Part shown: positions 1 to 8,732 of the stretch, piece by piece
Numbering within the stretch: the first letter of the stretch is position 1
Layout: every line of letters starts with the position of its first letter
NCBI RefSeq assembly: GCF_003075435.1
Contig: NZ_QCZJ01000011.1
Coordinates: 118,128-182,127, forward strand
Source: Terrimonas sp.
GTDB lineage: Bacteria > Bacteroidota > Bacteroidia > Chitinophagales > Chitinophagaceae
Length of the DNA stretch: 64,000 nt
Direction of reading: 5' to 3'
Translations under genes and position numbers: made by a program
Notes under the pieces: generated by a model
Databases searched by the model: none
What the model saw: only the letters and a program-made list of their open reading frames with translations
What the model was told of the DNA's origin: nothing

Positions 1-1
1 T

Positions 2-124
2 TCGCTGATAATGGAAGAAAGCAATGCGCCCCAGGAATGGAATGTGATGTTCTCTAATATTGAAAATAATTTTGCACCCTGGAAGTTCAGCCCGGATGAC
101 AGGGATGGGTGGGTGGGGGTATAG
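2..124 (+). CDS. 3' end of an unknown gene (cut by window edge)
   Basis: An open frame runs from the first bases to a TAG at 122-124, giving about 40 residues rich in Trp, Asn and Asp and ending DGWVGV. The start lies outside the window. I do not recognise the family. The composition looks like real coding sequence, and the frame stops just where a word-like intergenic repeat begins, which is what a gene end followed by a hairpin would look like. Confidence 0.45.
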   Translation, partial: SLIMEESNAPQEWNVMFSNIENNFAPWKFSPDDRDGWVGV

Positions 125-236
125 TTTATGGTTTGTGGTTTATGGTTTGTAGTGCTTGCCCGAATCTGTAATTTTATATTTGAAACAGCTTAAAATTAAA
201 GCCTGACCTCAAACAATAAACTACAAACCACAAACT
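124..236. repeat. Imperfect inverted repeat of GTTTGTGGTTTA words
   Basis: The left part (about 124-153) is built from repeated GTTTATGG/GTTTGTGG words. The right part (about 214-236) is their reverse complement, ending ACTACAAACCACAAAC. The left arm has one extra word relative to the right. It lies between two convergent genes, so it may act as a bidirectional transcription end. A shorter relative occurs at 7684-7725. Confidence 0.6.
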
Positions 237-243
237 TCCAATA

Positions 244-783
244 CTACTCCTTCTTTCCCATCACGCTCAGATTCACGGTTAGTTCATCGGCCATGGTAAT
301 ACTTCCGCCACCAACAGTATAATCCCTGCGGTTGATTTTAAATTCTCCTTCAAATAAGTAATCATCGGCTTTGACGGTTGCTTTAAAAGGAAAAGAGATC
401 TCTTTGGTTACGCCCTTAATGGTGAGTTTTCCGAATACAAATAAGTAGTCTTTATCGGTGCTGGTAGTGATTTTTGTAGAAATGAAATGTATCTGTGGAT
501 ATTTTTCGGCATCAAAATATTCGTCTTTCTGTAAATGATTGTCACGTTGATCTATCCCGGTGTTGATGGTTTTTGTATCAATGGTTACATCAAATTCAGA
601 GCTGTTTAAATTGTCAGGACGAAATACTATTTTCCCTTTGAGCCCGGAAAATGTTCCATTTACATTTACCCCAAAATTTCTGATCTTAAATTTTATTGCT
701 GAACCTTCATCAACAGGTTTATATTGCTGGGCAGTGAGCAGATTTACAAACAGGAGAAGAATGCTTGTAAAAAATATTTTCAT
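244..783 (-). CDS. YceI-family periplasmic lipid-binding-like protein
   Basis: About 179 residues with an N-terminal signal peptide (hydrophobic core FFTSILLLFVNLLTA) followed by a YceI-type beta-barrel: the SAIKFKIRNFGVNVNGTFSGLKG segment, the IDQRDNHLQKDEYFDAEKYPQI segment and the LTIKGVTKEISFPF segment are typical of the family. YceI proteins bind isoprenoid-like lipids in the periplasm, and their physiological role is often unknown. I chose the ATG at 783, because the upstream in-frame TTG at 801 overlaps a promoter -7 element. It is a stand-alone gene facing the window's left edge. Confidence 0.85.
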   Translation of the reverse strand: MKIFFTSILLLFVNLLTAQQYKPVDEGSAIKFKIRNFGVNVNGTFSGLKGKIVFRPDNLNSSEFDVTIDTKTINTGIDQRDNHLQKDEYFDAEKYPQIHFISTKITTSTDKDYLFVFGKLTIKGVTKEISFPFKATVKADDYLFEGEFKINRRDYTVGGGSITMADELTVNLSVMGKKE

Positions 784-798
784 AATTATCGATTTAAA

Positions 799-806
799 CA
801 AAGATA
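799..806 (-). promoter_or_regulatory. Putative -7 element of the YceI gene
   Basis: On the minus strand this reads TATCTTTG, matching the Bacteroidota -7 consensus TAnnTTTG. It lies 16 bases upstream of the ATG, so the leader would be very short. I see no clear -33 TTTG at the expected distance. Confidence 0.4.
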
Positions 807-1009
807 TTTTTCTATTTGTTAATGTATTCTTTAAACTAAAGGAAATAATTTTAAGGTAACATTTTATTGGTTACTGAAACTTTAGCGGTGCAAATGCATC
901 TAAATTTACCTAAAAACAGTATGTGCAAGAAAATCATTGTTCTATGAACATAGTAATCGCTTTCTCTTTACACTCATTTTTTTGATTTATTATTTTTTTA
1001 CCAGATTAA

Positions 1010-1449
1010 GAGCCTCTTTAGCAATTGTGCTAAAATTTTATACAGCATTACCTGCCTTTTAGAGCTTAAGTCTTCTTTGAAAGTAACATTAAGGCTCCAA
1101 TGAAGTTTATTCTCAATACTCCAATGTTGCGGGTGATGTGTGGCATTGGGCATCAGTTGTTTGTTCAAAGGCTTCTTTTATTATCATCAGGTAAACGGGG
1201 CTTGTTCTCCTTTACTGCAAGTACATAATCTGCTTTATGATGAATTATCTTTTCAGCAATTTGTTGCCGGCAATCCATTGCATCTATGTTAATAATAGCC
1301 CCTTCCAGTGCTAATAAATCCAGCAATGCAGGAATAGGAGTGATCTTATTGCCTTTCTCATCAGTAAGGGATTGGAATAGTCTGTTGCCTGTTCTCCAAA
1401 ACAACCAATTGTCAGCGGAGTTAATAGTAGTAAATATTTTATCATGCAA
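1010..1449 (-). pseudogene. ISAs1-family transposase remnant
   Basis: The 5' part (1165-1449) encodes a segment ending in GAIINIDAMDCRQQIAEKII and ADYVLAVKENKP, the catalytic-Asp and following block of ISAs1 transposases. Just downstream (about 1010-1150) another frame encodes QHWSIENKLHWSLNVTFKED, the conserved C-terminal block of the same family. The roughly hundred residues that normally separate these blocks, and the N-terminus, are missing, so this is an internally deleted, frameshifted relic. No terminal inverted repeats were recognised. It sits directly downstream of dgt. Confidence 0.8.
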
Positions 1450-1482
1450 TGCCTGAGGTTAGGTAGAATTTAAGTAGTCGAT

Positions 1483-2859
1483 TTACACAATACTTATTCC
1501 TGTCATCTTCCTGTATAAATCTACGGCATACAGGTCCGTCATGCCCGCTATAAAATCTGTTACAGATTGCAGGTTGGTAAATAATGCTGATGGCTCATTG
1601 CTTATTACAAATTGCGGCGGAATAAGATTTTTCAGTTTTTTAGCTTTGGCGGTATATGGGTGCATAACCGCATATACAAATTCTTTTAGCAGGTAGCCGA
1701 TAATATTATAACCTGCCAATTCAATTTCCACTACTGAGCGATGATTGTAAATATTTGTTATGGAATAATCATCAATCTGTTTAATGATATATAATTGTTC
1801 GGGCGGAAGCAGGTCAATCAGTGATTGGTGTAATGTGCCTGAAAGCAAATTTGCCTCCTGTTCCATAAATATATCTGAGAGTTTATGCACCAGCAGGTTA
1901 ATGATCCTTGCGCGAAGGAACTGGATCTTTTTATTATCGTCTTTAATTTCTGTAAACGTTTTTTCAATTTTTTCCCTGGCGTCATAACCTTCTTCCTTAT
2001 CGAAAAATGCGAGAAAGAAAGCAGCTATCTGTTCAATGGAGATAATGCCGAGCTTGAATGCGTCTTCAAAATCAATAATACGGTAACAGATATCATCAGC
2101 CGCTTCTACCAGAAAAACAAAGGGATGCCTTGCATATACATTTTCATTTTCACGCAGTTCTGGAATGCCAAGTATATTGGCAAGATGCTTATAAGTATGC
2201 AGTTCTGTAGAAAAGAACCCGGATTTTTTGGTGACCAGGTCTGGTTTTGTAAAACCGCTTAATGAATCGCAGGGGTATTTTACAATACTTGCCAGCGTAG
2301 CGTATGTTAACTGAAAACCGCCCTGTTTGTCTTCATTAAAATTATGGGTAAGCGTACGGAAGGCATTGGCATTGCCTTCAAAATACAGCAGGTCTTTTTG
2401 CTGAGCTTTGCTTAGTTCATTGTCGAATCTCTTTTTAGCATCGCCTTCCAGTTCGTTAAAAAATATACGGATAGCATCTTCGCCGCTGTGCCCAAAGGGA
2501 GGGTTGCCAATATCATGTGCCAGGCAACCGGCAGCAATTACAGAAGGCAATTCATAGCGGTAAAACTCTTTGAATTGTTCCGGTTCGTTTAAGTATTTGT
2601 CAGCTATAAGGTCTCCGGCGGCCTTGCCCAGGCTCCTGCCCACGCTCGATACTTCAAGACTATGCGTTAAACGGTTATGCACAAATACAGCACCGGGCAA
2701 AGGAAATACCTGTGTTTTATTTTGTAATCTCCTGAATGCAGAAGAAAAAATAATGCGGTCATAATCACGCACAAAAGATGTTCTTATATTTTGTGGCGAG
2801 GTTTTTTCTTTAAATTCACTTCCGCTGCGTTGGGAACTATAGAGCTGCTGCCATTTCAT
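1483..2859 (-). CDS. dgt: Deoxyguanosinetriphosphate triphosphohydrolase (dGTPase)
   Basis: 458 residues, the usual length. Dgt cleaves dGTP (or other dNTPs) to the nucleoside and tripolyphosphate in the cytoplasm, adjusting dNTP pools. The N-terminal DYDRIIFSSAFRRLQNKTQV block and the HD-domain metal ligands are visible: His66 in NRLTHSLEV, His115-Asp116 in LAHDIGNPPFGHSGE, and a later Asp in the EAADDICYRIIDFEDA segment. The start ATG at 2859 gives MKWQQLYSSQRSG, a typical beginning for this family. It is monocistronic, with an insertion-sequence relic downstream. Confidence in the family is high; substrate specificity is inferred. Confidence 0.93.
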   Translation of the reverse strand: MKWQQLYSSQRSGSEFKEKTSPQNIRTSFVRDYDRIIFSSAFRRLQNKTQVFPLPGAVFVHNRLTHSLEVSSVGRSLGKAAGDLIADKYLNEPEQFKEFYRYELPSVIAAGCLAHDIGNPPFGHSGEDAIRIFFNELEGDAKKRFDNELSKAQQKDLLYFEGNANAFRTLTHNFNEDKQGGFQLTYATLASIVKYPCDSLSGFTKPDLVTKKSGFFSTELHTYKHLANILGIPELRENENVYARHPFVFLVEAADDICYRIIDFEDAFKLGIISIEQIAAFFLAFFDKEEGYDAREKIEKTFTEIKDDNKKIQFLRARIINLLVHKLSDIFMEQEANLLSGTLHQSLIDLLPPEQLYIIKQIDDYSITNIYNHRSVVEIELAGYNIIGYLLKEFVYAVMHPYTAKAKKLKNLIPPQFVISNEPSALFTNLQSVTDFIAGMTDLYAVDLYRKMTGISIV

Positions 2860-3172
2860 AGAGGTGCAAGATATAGATCATTCTTCTAATCACTGCTGTA
2901 CAAATTCCACTGGCTGATTAGTAATAACTCACCGTAAGCCCGCCCACATGAGATTTAGAGCTAAAAGCATATTGCAGTGAGCGGAACAGTCTTGTATAGT
3001 CTTTAAAAAATCAAGATTAATTATTCCATCAAACCGGAGAAACATCATAAATACATTTTGTAAGTAATAATTGCCATTCATACAATAGCGCCTCAAAACC
3101 CTTTTATAAGTGCAGCGGTATAAGAAAAGGATATGTCAATTTGTGTGCATAATAAATTTTGTAATAAAAAGA
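2860..3172. other. Intergenic gap, no gene recognised
   Basis: About 310 bases between two divergent genes (dgt on minus, a DUF2807 gene on plus). It must hold both promoters, but I see no convincing pair of elements. A short minus-strand frame near 2918-3001 resembles the last strand of an outer-membrane barrel but is too short to call. Confidence 0.4.
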
Positions 3173-3838
3173 ATGAAAATGAAACTAGAAAGTATGGTTT
3201 TAACCATGGTAGTGGCAGTAATATTTACATCGTGCGAAAAGGATAATATTACAGGACGGGGCACAGTACAAACAGAAGCCAGGGAAGTAGGTGCGTTTAC
3301 CAAAGTATCTGTAGAAGGCTCAACTGATATACATATTACGCAGGGTAATAGTTTTAAAGTGTCTGTTAAGGCGTATGATAATTTGTTGCCCTATTTGGTA
3401 ACATACGTTGAGAACGGAGCATTGGTAGTTAAATATGAGCATACTGCAAACGTAAGAAATGATAATTCAGAAGTATTTATTACAATGCCTGTCCTGGAAG
3501 GGCTAAGTACTAAAGGTAGTGGCGATATTGATGTTAAAGGAGCATTTGAGCATACACCATTTTTTGATGCAAGCATTAGCGGATCTGCTGATATAAGTAT
3601 TGAAAATGCCGTTGCTGAAAAATTGCAGCTTTCAATTTCGGGTAGTGGCGACTTTAATAGCTTCGGGTTTTCTATTAAAGAGGCTGATGTTAAAATATCC
3701 GGCAGCGGGGATGTTGAAATAACAGTAAATGAAAAATTGAAAGCAAAAATAAGTGGCAGCGGGAATATTTATTATAAAGGTGATCCGGCTGTAATAGATG
3801 ATAATATAAGTGGCAGTGGCAAACTGGTACAAAAATAA
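3173..3838 (+). CDS. DUF2807 (GIN-domain) lipoprotein
   Basis: About 221 residues from the chosen ATG at 3173. An earlier in-frame start at 3110 would put 21 odd residues before the signal peptide. The signal peptide ends in a lipobox (VIFTSC), so the protein is probably a periplasmic or outer-membrane-facing lipoprotein. The body is a right-handed beta-helix-like DUF2807 domain with periodic GSGD/SGSG turns (KGSGDIDV, SGSADIS, SGSGDFNS, SGSGDVEI, SGSGNIYY, SGSGKL). The biochemical role of this family is not established. A strong terminator follows. Confidence 0.85.
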   Translation: MKMKLESMVLTMVVAVIFTSCEKDNITGRGTVQTEAREVGAFTKVSVEGSTDIHITQGNSFKVSVKAYDNLLPYLVTYVENGALVVKYEHTANVRNDNSEVFITMPVLEGLSTKGSGDIDVKGAFEHTPFFDASISGSADISIENAVAEKLQLSISGSGDFNSFGFSIKEADVKISGSGDVEITVNEKLKAKISGSGNIYYKGDPAVIDDNISGSGKLVQK

Positions 3839-3868
3839 GATACGGTTCGGGATGGAGTTTTGGTTATG

Positions 3869-3896
3869 TGCGAAGCCTGAGGGCTTCGCATTTTTT
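3869..3896 (+). terminator. Rho-independent terminator
   Basis: A perfect 9-bp stem TGCGAAGCC / GGCTTCGCA with a 4-base loop is followed by six T. It ends the DUF2807 gene. Confidence 0.85.
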
Positions 3897-3910
3897 ATGC
3901 CTTTTGCCCG

Positions 3911-3936
3911 CTGTGCGAAGTCCAGACTTCGCACAG
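3911..3936. repeat. Second hairpin of the TGCGAAG type
   Basis: A perfect 12-bp inverted repeat (CTGTGCGAAGTC / GACTTCGCACAG) with a 2-base loop and no T-run. It shares the TGCGAAG word with the terminator just upstream, so the two hairpins look like copies of one motif. Confidence 0.7.
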
Positions 3937-4116
3937 ATTATGTTCTTCAGAGACGCTGTCTCTGTAAATGATGCTACCGTTCATGTGGCTTGCCTGCGCT
4001 ATGCTGAATAGCATTGCCGGACGATGAAGTGTGACACAACAGGCGCTGATAGTAGCAATACAGCCCGCAACATAATGATCCAATCCTAATATTTTTAGTA
4101 TCTTCGCTAACTTTTT

Positions 4117-7002
4117 ATGGCAAAAACTAAAGATAAGGGCGTGCAGGATGATCAGTTGATCACTGCCGGCCATGAACATATAGACGTATTTGGCGCAAGG
4201 GTTCATAATCTTAAAAATATTGACATCAGCATTCCTAAGAATAAGCTGGTGGTGGTAACAGGTATCAGCGGCAGTGGTAAATCTTCGCTGGCATTTGATA
4301 CCATTTACGCGGAAGGGCAGCGCAGGTATATGGAAACCTTTGGCGCTTATGCCCGCCAGTTTATCGGCGATATGGAGCGCCCGGATGTAGATAAGATCAC
4401 AGGACTTTCGCCGGTGATTTCCATTGAACAGAAAACTACCAACAAAAATCCACGCTCAACCGTAGGAACCGTAACCGAAGTTTATGATTTTTTGCGGCTG
4501 TTATTTGCAAGAGTGGGAGAAGCATACTCTTACAATACAGGCAAACGAATGGTGAAATGGAGTGAAGAAGAAATTGTAGAAAATATTTTCAAAAAATTTA
4601 AAGGGCAAAAAATTTCGATACTGGCGCCGCTGGTGCGTGGCCGTAAAGGGCATTACCGAGAGCTGTTTGAAGAGATACGCAAGAAAGGATTTTTAAAAGT
4701 GAGGATTGATGGTGAGATAAAAGATATTACTGCTAAAATGCAGGTTGACCGTTATAAAATTCATGATATAGAAGTGGTGATTGACCGCCTGAAAGTGGAT
4801 GGTGAATTTAAAGTCCGGATCAGCCAGAGTGTGCAGCAGGCATTAAAGATGGGTAAGGACCTGTTATTTATCAGTCCTGCTGAAGGAAAAAATCCAACAG
4901 ATGCTTCTTATAGTAAAATGCTGATGTGTGAAGATACCGGCATTTCTTATGAAGAGCCTTCGCCCAATAGTTTTTCATTCAACTCACCGTATGGCGCCTG
5001 CCCGGTTTGTAAAGGATTGGGGTCGGTGTACCAGGTAAGTATGGAAGCGGTTATACCTAACCGCGAGTTAAGCATAAATGAAGGTGGCATTGCCCCGCTG
5101 GGCGAAGAAAGAGACGCGTATATATTTAAGCAGGTACAGCAGTTTGCTAAAAAAAATAAAATAAGTCTTGATAAGCCTGTAAAGGACCTGCCGGAAAAAT
5201 CAATGAACTTATTGTTGTATGGTGATGAGGCAGGCGTTGAGAACATGGATGTAAATTTTGATGACACACCAACTAATGGCAATATATACCTTACGGAATT
5301 TGAAGGTATAGTAAACCAGTTGAAGCGCTGGTTTGCCGGCGGCACAAGCGAGGGTATACAGCAGTGGGTGGAGCAATTTATGGAATTGAAAACCTGTGAA
5401 GCATGTAACGGTGCGAGATTGAAAAAGGAAAGCCTTTGGTTTAAGGTGGATGGAAAGAATATATCAGAACTTAGCGAGTTGAACCTTGATGAATTGATGC
5501 GCTGGTTTGGCGGTATAGAAAAAAGATTATCAGATAAACAGAATGCCATTGCTAAAGATGTATTAAAAGAAATACGGGAAAGACTGGGGTTTTTGCTGGA
5601 TGTTGGGTTAACTTACCTTACGCTTAACCGCGCATCAAGAACATTGAGTGGCGGTGAATCGCAGCGCATTCGGCTGGCAACACAGATCGGCTCCCAGTTG
5701 CAGGGCATTACCTATATACTGGATGAACCTTCTATTGGTTTGCACCAGAGAGATAACCAGCGGCTGATAACGGCGCTTCAACATTTACGTGATATTGGTA
5801 ATAGTGTATTGGTAGTAGAGCATGATAAAGATATTATGCTTGCAGCGGATCATTTGATTGATATTGGGCCGAAAGCCGGATTTCACGGCGGCAAAATTGT
5901 TGCGCAGGGCAAACCTGCAGATCTGCTGAAACTGGATACACTTACTTCTTCTTATCTTAATGGGCACCGAAAAATTAAAATACCTGAAGAGCGTAGAAAG
6001 GGAAATGGAAAATTCATTGAGATAAAAGGCGCTTCTGGTAATAATCTCCAAAAGGTGAATGTAAAATTTCCCCTGGGAAAATTTATTGTGGTAACAGGTG
6101 TGAGCGGCAGCGGAAAGTCAACGCTGATCAATGAAACCTTATATCCTATACTCAGCAAACACGCCTATGGTTCAAGAATGCAGCCATTGCCTTACAGCAG
6201 TGTAAAGGGGTTGGAAAATATTGATAAGGTTATAGAGATAGACCAGTCGCCCATAGGCAGAACGCCGAGAAGTAATCCTGCTACGTATTGCGGATTTTTT
6301 ACAGAGATAAGGCAGTTATTTGCGGCTGTGCCCGAAGCAAAGATCAGGGGATATAATGCGGGCAGATTTTCTTTTAACGTTAAAACAGGTCGCTGCGATG
6401 TTTGTGAGGGCGGCGGTATGCGTGTGATTGAAATGAATTTCTTGCCTGATGTATATGTGCCCTGCGAAAAATGCCAGGGAAAAAGATATAACCGCGAAAC
6501 ACTGGAAATACGTTACAAAGGCAAATCCATCAGTGATGTTTTGGATATGACGGTTGATGAAGCGGTGGAATTTTTTCAGGCAGTACCTTACCTTTACCGA
6601 AAGATAAAAGTGCTGCAGGAAGTAGGTCTGGGCTATATTACACTTGGGCAGAACGCGGTAACATTAAGTGGCGGCGAAGCACAGCGCGTAAAGCTCTCTA
6701 CCGAGCTTGCAAAAAAAGATACTGGTAAAACATTTTATATTCTTGATGAACCAACAACCGGTTTGCATTTTGAAGATATACAGCATTTGCTGGATGTATT
6801 GAATAAGCTCACCGACAGGGGCAATACGGTTTTGGTAATTGAGCATAACCTTGATGTAATAAAAGTGGCCGATCATGTAATTGATGTTGGCCCTGAAGGC
6901 GGAACAGGAGGAGGTTCAATTTTATTTGAAGGCACACCCGAGGGGTTGGTAAAATGTAAGGAAAGTTATACAGGTTTTTACTTAAAGGAGGAGTTGAAGT
7001 AA
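4117..7002 (+). CDS. uvrA: UvrABC excinuclease subunit A
   Basis: 961 residues, full length. UvrA dimers find bulky DNA lesions and load UvrB in nucleotide excision repair. Both ATPase modules are intact: Walker A GISGSGKSS (about residue 49) and GVSGSGKST (about 660), signatures LSGGESQRIRLATQ and LSGGEAQRVKLSTE, and Walker B ILDEPSIGLHQRD and ILDEPTTGLHFED. Zinc-finger cysteines are present (CPVCKGLG, CEACNGARL, and the pair CDVCEGGG / CEKCQGKRY near residue 760-785). A TATCTTCG stretch at about 4097-4104, one base off the -7 consensus, precedes the ATG. Confidence 0.97.
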   Translation: MAKTKDKGVQDDQLITAGHEHIDVFGARVHNLKNIDISIPKNKLVVVTGISGSGKSSLAFDTIYAEGQRRYMETFGAYARQFIGDMERPDVDKITGLSPVISIEQKTTNKNPRSTVGTVTEVYDFLRLLFARVGEAYSYNTGKRMVKWSEEEIVENIFKKFKGQKISILAPLVRGRKGHYRELFEEIRKKGFLKVRIDGEIKDITAKMQVDRYKIHDIEVVIDRLKVDGEFKVRISQSVQQALKMGKDLLFISPAEGKNPTDASYSKMLMCEDTGISYEEPSPNSFSFNSPYGACPVCKGLGSVYQVSMEAVIPNRELSINEGGIAPLGEERDAYIFKQVQQFAKKNKISLDKPVKDLPEKSMNLLLYGDEAGVENMDVNFDDTPTNGNIYLTEFEGIVNQLKRWFAGGTSEGIQQWVEQFMELKTCEACNGARLKKESLWFKVDGKNISELSELNLDELMRWFGGIEKRLSDKQNAIAKDVLKEIRERLGFLLDVGLTYLTLNRASRTLSGGESQRIRLATQIGSQLQGITYILDEPSIGLHQRDNQRLITALQHLRDIGNSVLVVEHDKDIMLAADHLIDIGPKAGFHGGKIVAQGKPADLLKLDTLTSSYLNGHRKIKIPEERRKGNGKFIEIKGASGNNLQKVNVKFPLGKFIVVTGVSGSGKSTLINETLYPILSKHAYGSRMQPLPYSSVKGLENIDKVIEIDQSPIGRTPRSNPATYCGFFTEIRQLFAAVPEAKIRGYNAGRFSFNVKTGRCDVCEGGGMRVIEMNFLPDVYVPCEKCQGKRYNRETLEIRYKGKSISDVLDMTVDEAVEFFQAVPYLYRKIKVLQEVGLGYITLGQNAVTLSGGEAQRVKLSTELAKKDTGKTFYILDEPTTGLHFEDIQHLLDVLNKLTDRGNTVLVIEHNLDVIKVADHVIDVGPEGGTGGGSILFEGTPEGLVKCKESYTGFYLKEELK

Positions 7003-7005
7003 GGT

Positions 7006-7141
7006 TTCAGCTATCAGCTATCAGCCTTCAGCTTTGGGACATTAGCTTTCAATACTGAATATTAAAAGTATTAATCACTCTTTTAAAAGTAAGGTTTGTG
7101 AGCGATCCGTTATCAGCTTGTAGCTGATAGCTGACAGCTAA
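7006..7141. repeat. Inverted repeat of AGCTATCAGC words
   Basis: The left arm (7006-7033) is a run of CAGCTATCAGC words. The right arm (7114-7141) is an imperfect reverse complement of it (GTAGCTGATAGCTGACAGC). The arms are about 80 bases apart, filling the gap between uvrA and the next gene. The same word recurs at about 54024-54046. Confidence 0.6.
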
Positions 7142-7147
7142 AAAAAT

Positions 7148-7669
7148 ATGCAAAGAATAATCATCGACATGGACGAAGTAATGGCGGATACTATGGGCGG
7201 TATGTTTGAATGGTATAAAAACAACTACAGCCTTCCGCTCGACTATTCAAAAATGAAAGGCTCGTGGATGCTGGGCATACCGGAGGAACATAAGGATGCG
7301 GTAAGACAGCATTTATATAGCGAAGGATTTTTTCGTAACCTGCCGGTGATGGAAAATTGTATTGATGTGGTGGATGAGCTGAATAAGAAATATGAAGTGT
7401 TCATTGTGTCTGCGGCAACGGAATTTCCCAATTCGTTAAGAGATAAGCTGGAATGGCTGAATGAACATTTCCCGTTTCTTTCCTGGCGGCAGTTGGTGCT
7501 GTGCGGCGACAAACGGATGATTGCAGGCGACTATATGATTGACGACCACGTGCGTAACCTGGTGCATTTTAAAGGGAAGCCATACCTTTATAGCACTATA
7601 ATGAACAAAGATGAAACAGGGTATGAAAGAGTGAGTAACTGGCAGGAGGTGGCGGAGAAACTGTTATGA
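7148..7669 (+). CDS. 5'(3')-deoxyribonucleotidase-type HAD phosphatase
   Basis: 173 residues, the usual length for the NT5C-like family (PF06941). The catalytic HAD motif I is at the N-terminus (IIIDMDEVMAD, nucleophile Asp7 and Asp9), motif II is VFIVSAAT and motif III/IV is in DYMIDDHVRNL. Such enzymes dephosphorylate (deoxy)nucleoside 5'-monophosphates in the cytoplasm; the exact substrate is inferred. The gene lies 145 bases downstream of uvrA, separated by a hairpin repeat, so co-transcription is uncertain. Confidence 0.85.
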   Translation: MQRIIIDMDEVMADTMGGMFEWYKNNYSLPLDYSKMKGSWMLGIPEEHKDAVRQHLYSEGFFRNLPVMENCIDVVDELNKKYEVFIVSAATEFPNSLRDKLEWLNEHFPFLSWRQLVLCGDKRMIAGDYMIDDHVRNLVHFKGKPYLYSTIMNKDETGYERVSNWQEVAEKLL

Positions 7670-7683
7670 TTATTTAGTTTGGG

Positions 7684-7725
7684 GTTTATCGTTTGTAGTT
7701 GTCAACGTGCAGGCAAACCATAAAC
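7684..7725. repeat. Short inverted repeat GTTTATCGTTTG / CAAACCATAAAC
   Basis: 12-base arms with one mismatch and an 18-base spacer, downstream of the nucleotidase gene. It uses the same words as the repeat at 124-236. Confidence 0.5.
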
Positions 7726-7751
7726 TCGAAATTTTTAATTGCAGGCTCCTG

Positions 7752-7949
7752 TTATTGTTGATAATGTAATTTTTGTATTTGCCGTAACTCTTCTATGCTG
7801 CATTGCATAGCTATTAAAAAGCGGTTTAAGAAATCCGCCGTTACAATCTCCTTATTTTCCCATTTTGAATAATCCTGCTGGCTGACATACGACTGCTGCA
7901 ACGGTTTTATTACGGAATAATAAATACTTTGAATAAAAATTAATACCAT
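7752..7949 (-). pseudogene. Truncated XRE-type helix-turn-helix fragment
   Basis: The 65-residue frame has an unlikely N-terminus, but its last 45 residues (SQQDYSKWENKE, then FLNRFLIAMQCSIEEL) match the recognition helix and C-terminal half of an XRE/Cro domain. The first helix pair is missing. I read it as the remainder of a broken small regulator rather than a working one. No partner gene is adjacent on this strand. Confidence 0.4.
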
Positions 7950-8046
7950 TGCTCCGCTTTTGTGGCAGATATCTGTATATGGATATGTGGCTATAGTGAC
8001 AGTTTTTTGTTTGCTTTCGTTTCGTATATTATATTTATCCTGACCT

Positions 8047-8074
8047 TTTGTATCTTATCTTCGAGCTATCTTTG
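8047..8074 (+). promoter_or_regulatory. Promoter TTTG-16-TATCTTTG
   Basis: -33 TTTG at 8047-8050 and -7 TATCTTTG at 8067-8074, spaced 16 bases. Transcription would begin near 8080, which supports the ATG at 8099 as the start of the next gene. Confidence 0.55.
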
Positions 8075-8098
8075 TATTTGAAACCACAAACAGCGCTT

Positions 8099-8587
8099 AT
8101 GGATTTTAGTGATATGCATAGTCTGCCCGAATGGGGCGACCACAAAATGCTTAAAAAGCGATACGAAGGAGAAGAGTGGAAAGTTAAACCTCAACTTGAT
8201 GCCGCTGAGAAATTATACAATAAGTGGCGGGAAATTTTTATGCTGGTAGAATCCTATTGCGAAACATTACAGGATTCAAAAGATTATGACCACGCGGAAA
8301 AGAATAAGGAACTCATCTGGCAAAATCTTTTTATTATAGCGCCAAAAATTATTGGGGCGGCTGGCGTTGATCTCTATACCTTAAAAATGGAAAACGCTTC
8401 TATTGTTCGCAATAACTGCCGCGAGATGATGGAACAAATTAAATTTACCGCTATGGTGGGCGCGGGCGAGGAAAAATATGCTGAAGCCATTGAGCATGAA
8501 ATGGATATTTTCAGAGCGCTTTTTAAAGCCTGGGTTAATACCTTTGTAAAGGATGAATATGAAGATGAATGGGGGTTGTTTGTATAA
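8099..8587 (+). CDS. Conserved-looking helical protein of unknown function
   Basis: 162 residues from the ATG at 8099 (MDFSDMHSLPEWGDH). The longer frame starting at 8048 would overlap the promoter. The protein is soluble, charged and predicted mostly helical, with no signal peptide or membrane segment, and ends in an acidic EYEDEWGLFV tail. I recognise no domain. It stands alone between intergenic gaps and precedes the sigma-factor locus. Confidence 0.7.
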   Translation: MDFSDMHSLPEWGDHKMLKKRYEGEEWKVKPQLDAAEKLYNKWREIFMLVESYCETLQDSKDYDHAEKNKELIWQNLFIIAPKIIGAAGVDLYTLKMENASIVRNNCREMMEQIKFTAMVGAGEEKYAEAIEHEMDIFRALFKAWVNTFVKDEYEDEWGLFV

Positions 8588-8732
8588 ATTTTTTCTTTCC
8601 TTAATATTATAGTAACAATGCGCAAATAGATTTGCACACAATAAAAAAAATTGCTGTGCAACTATTTTGTTTCTTAATATTGTGTGCGATTATTACACTC
8701 TTTTTTTCACTAAATTGTAAAGGAGTAAACAA

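Noticed and set aside
2918..3001. Minus-strand frame of about 28 residues resembling the last strand of an outer-membrane barrel
   Set aside because: Too short, with a stop just upstream; a chance match is likely.
4947..5549. 200-residue minus-strand frame inside uvrA
   Set aside because: Shadow of a highly conserved gene; no domain or start signal.
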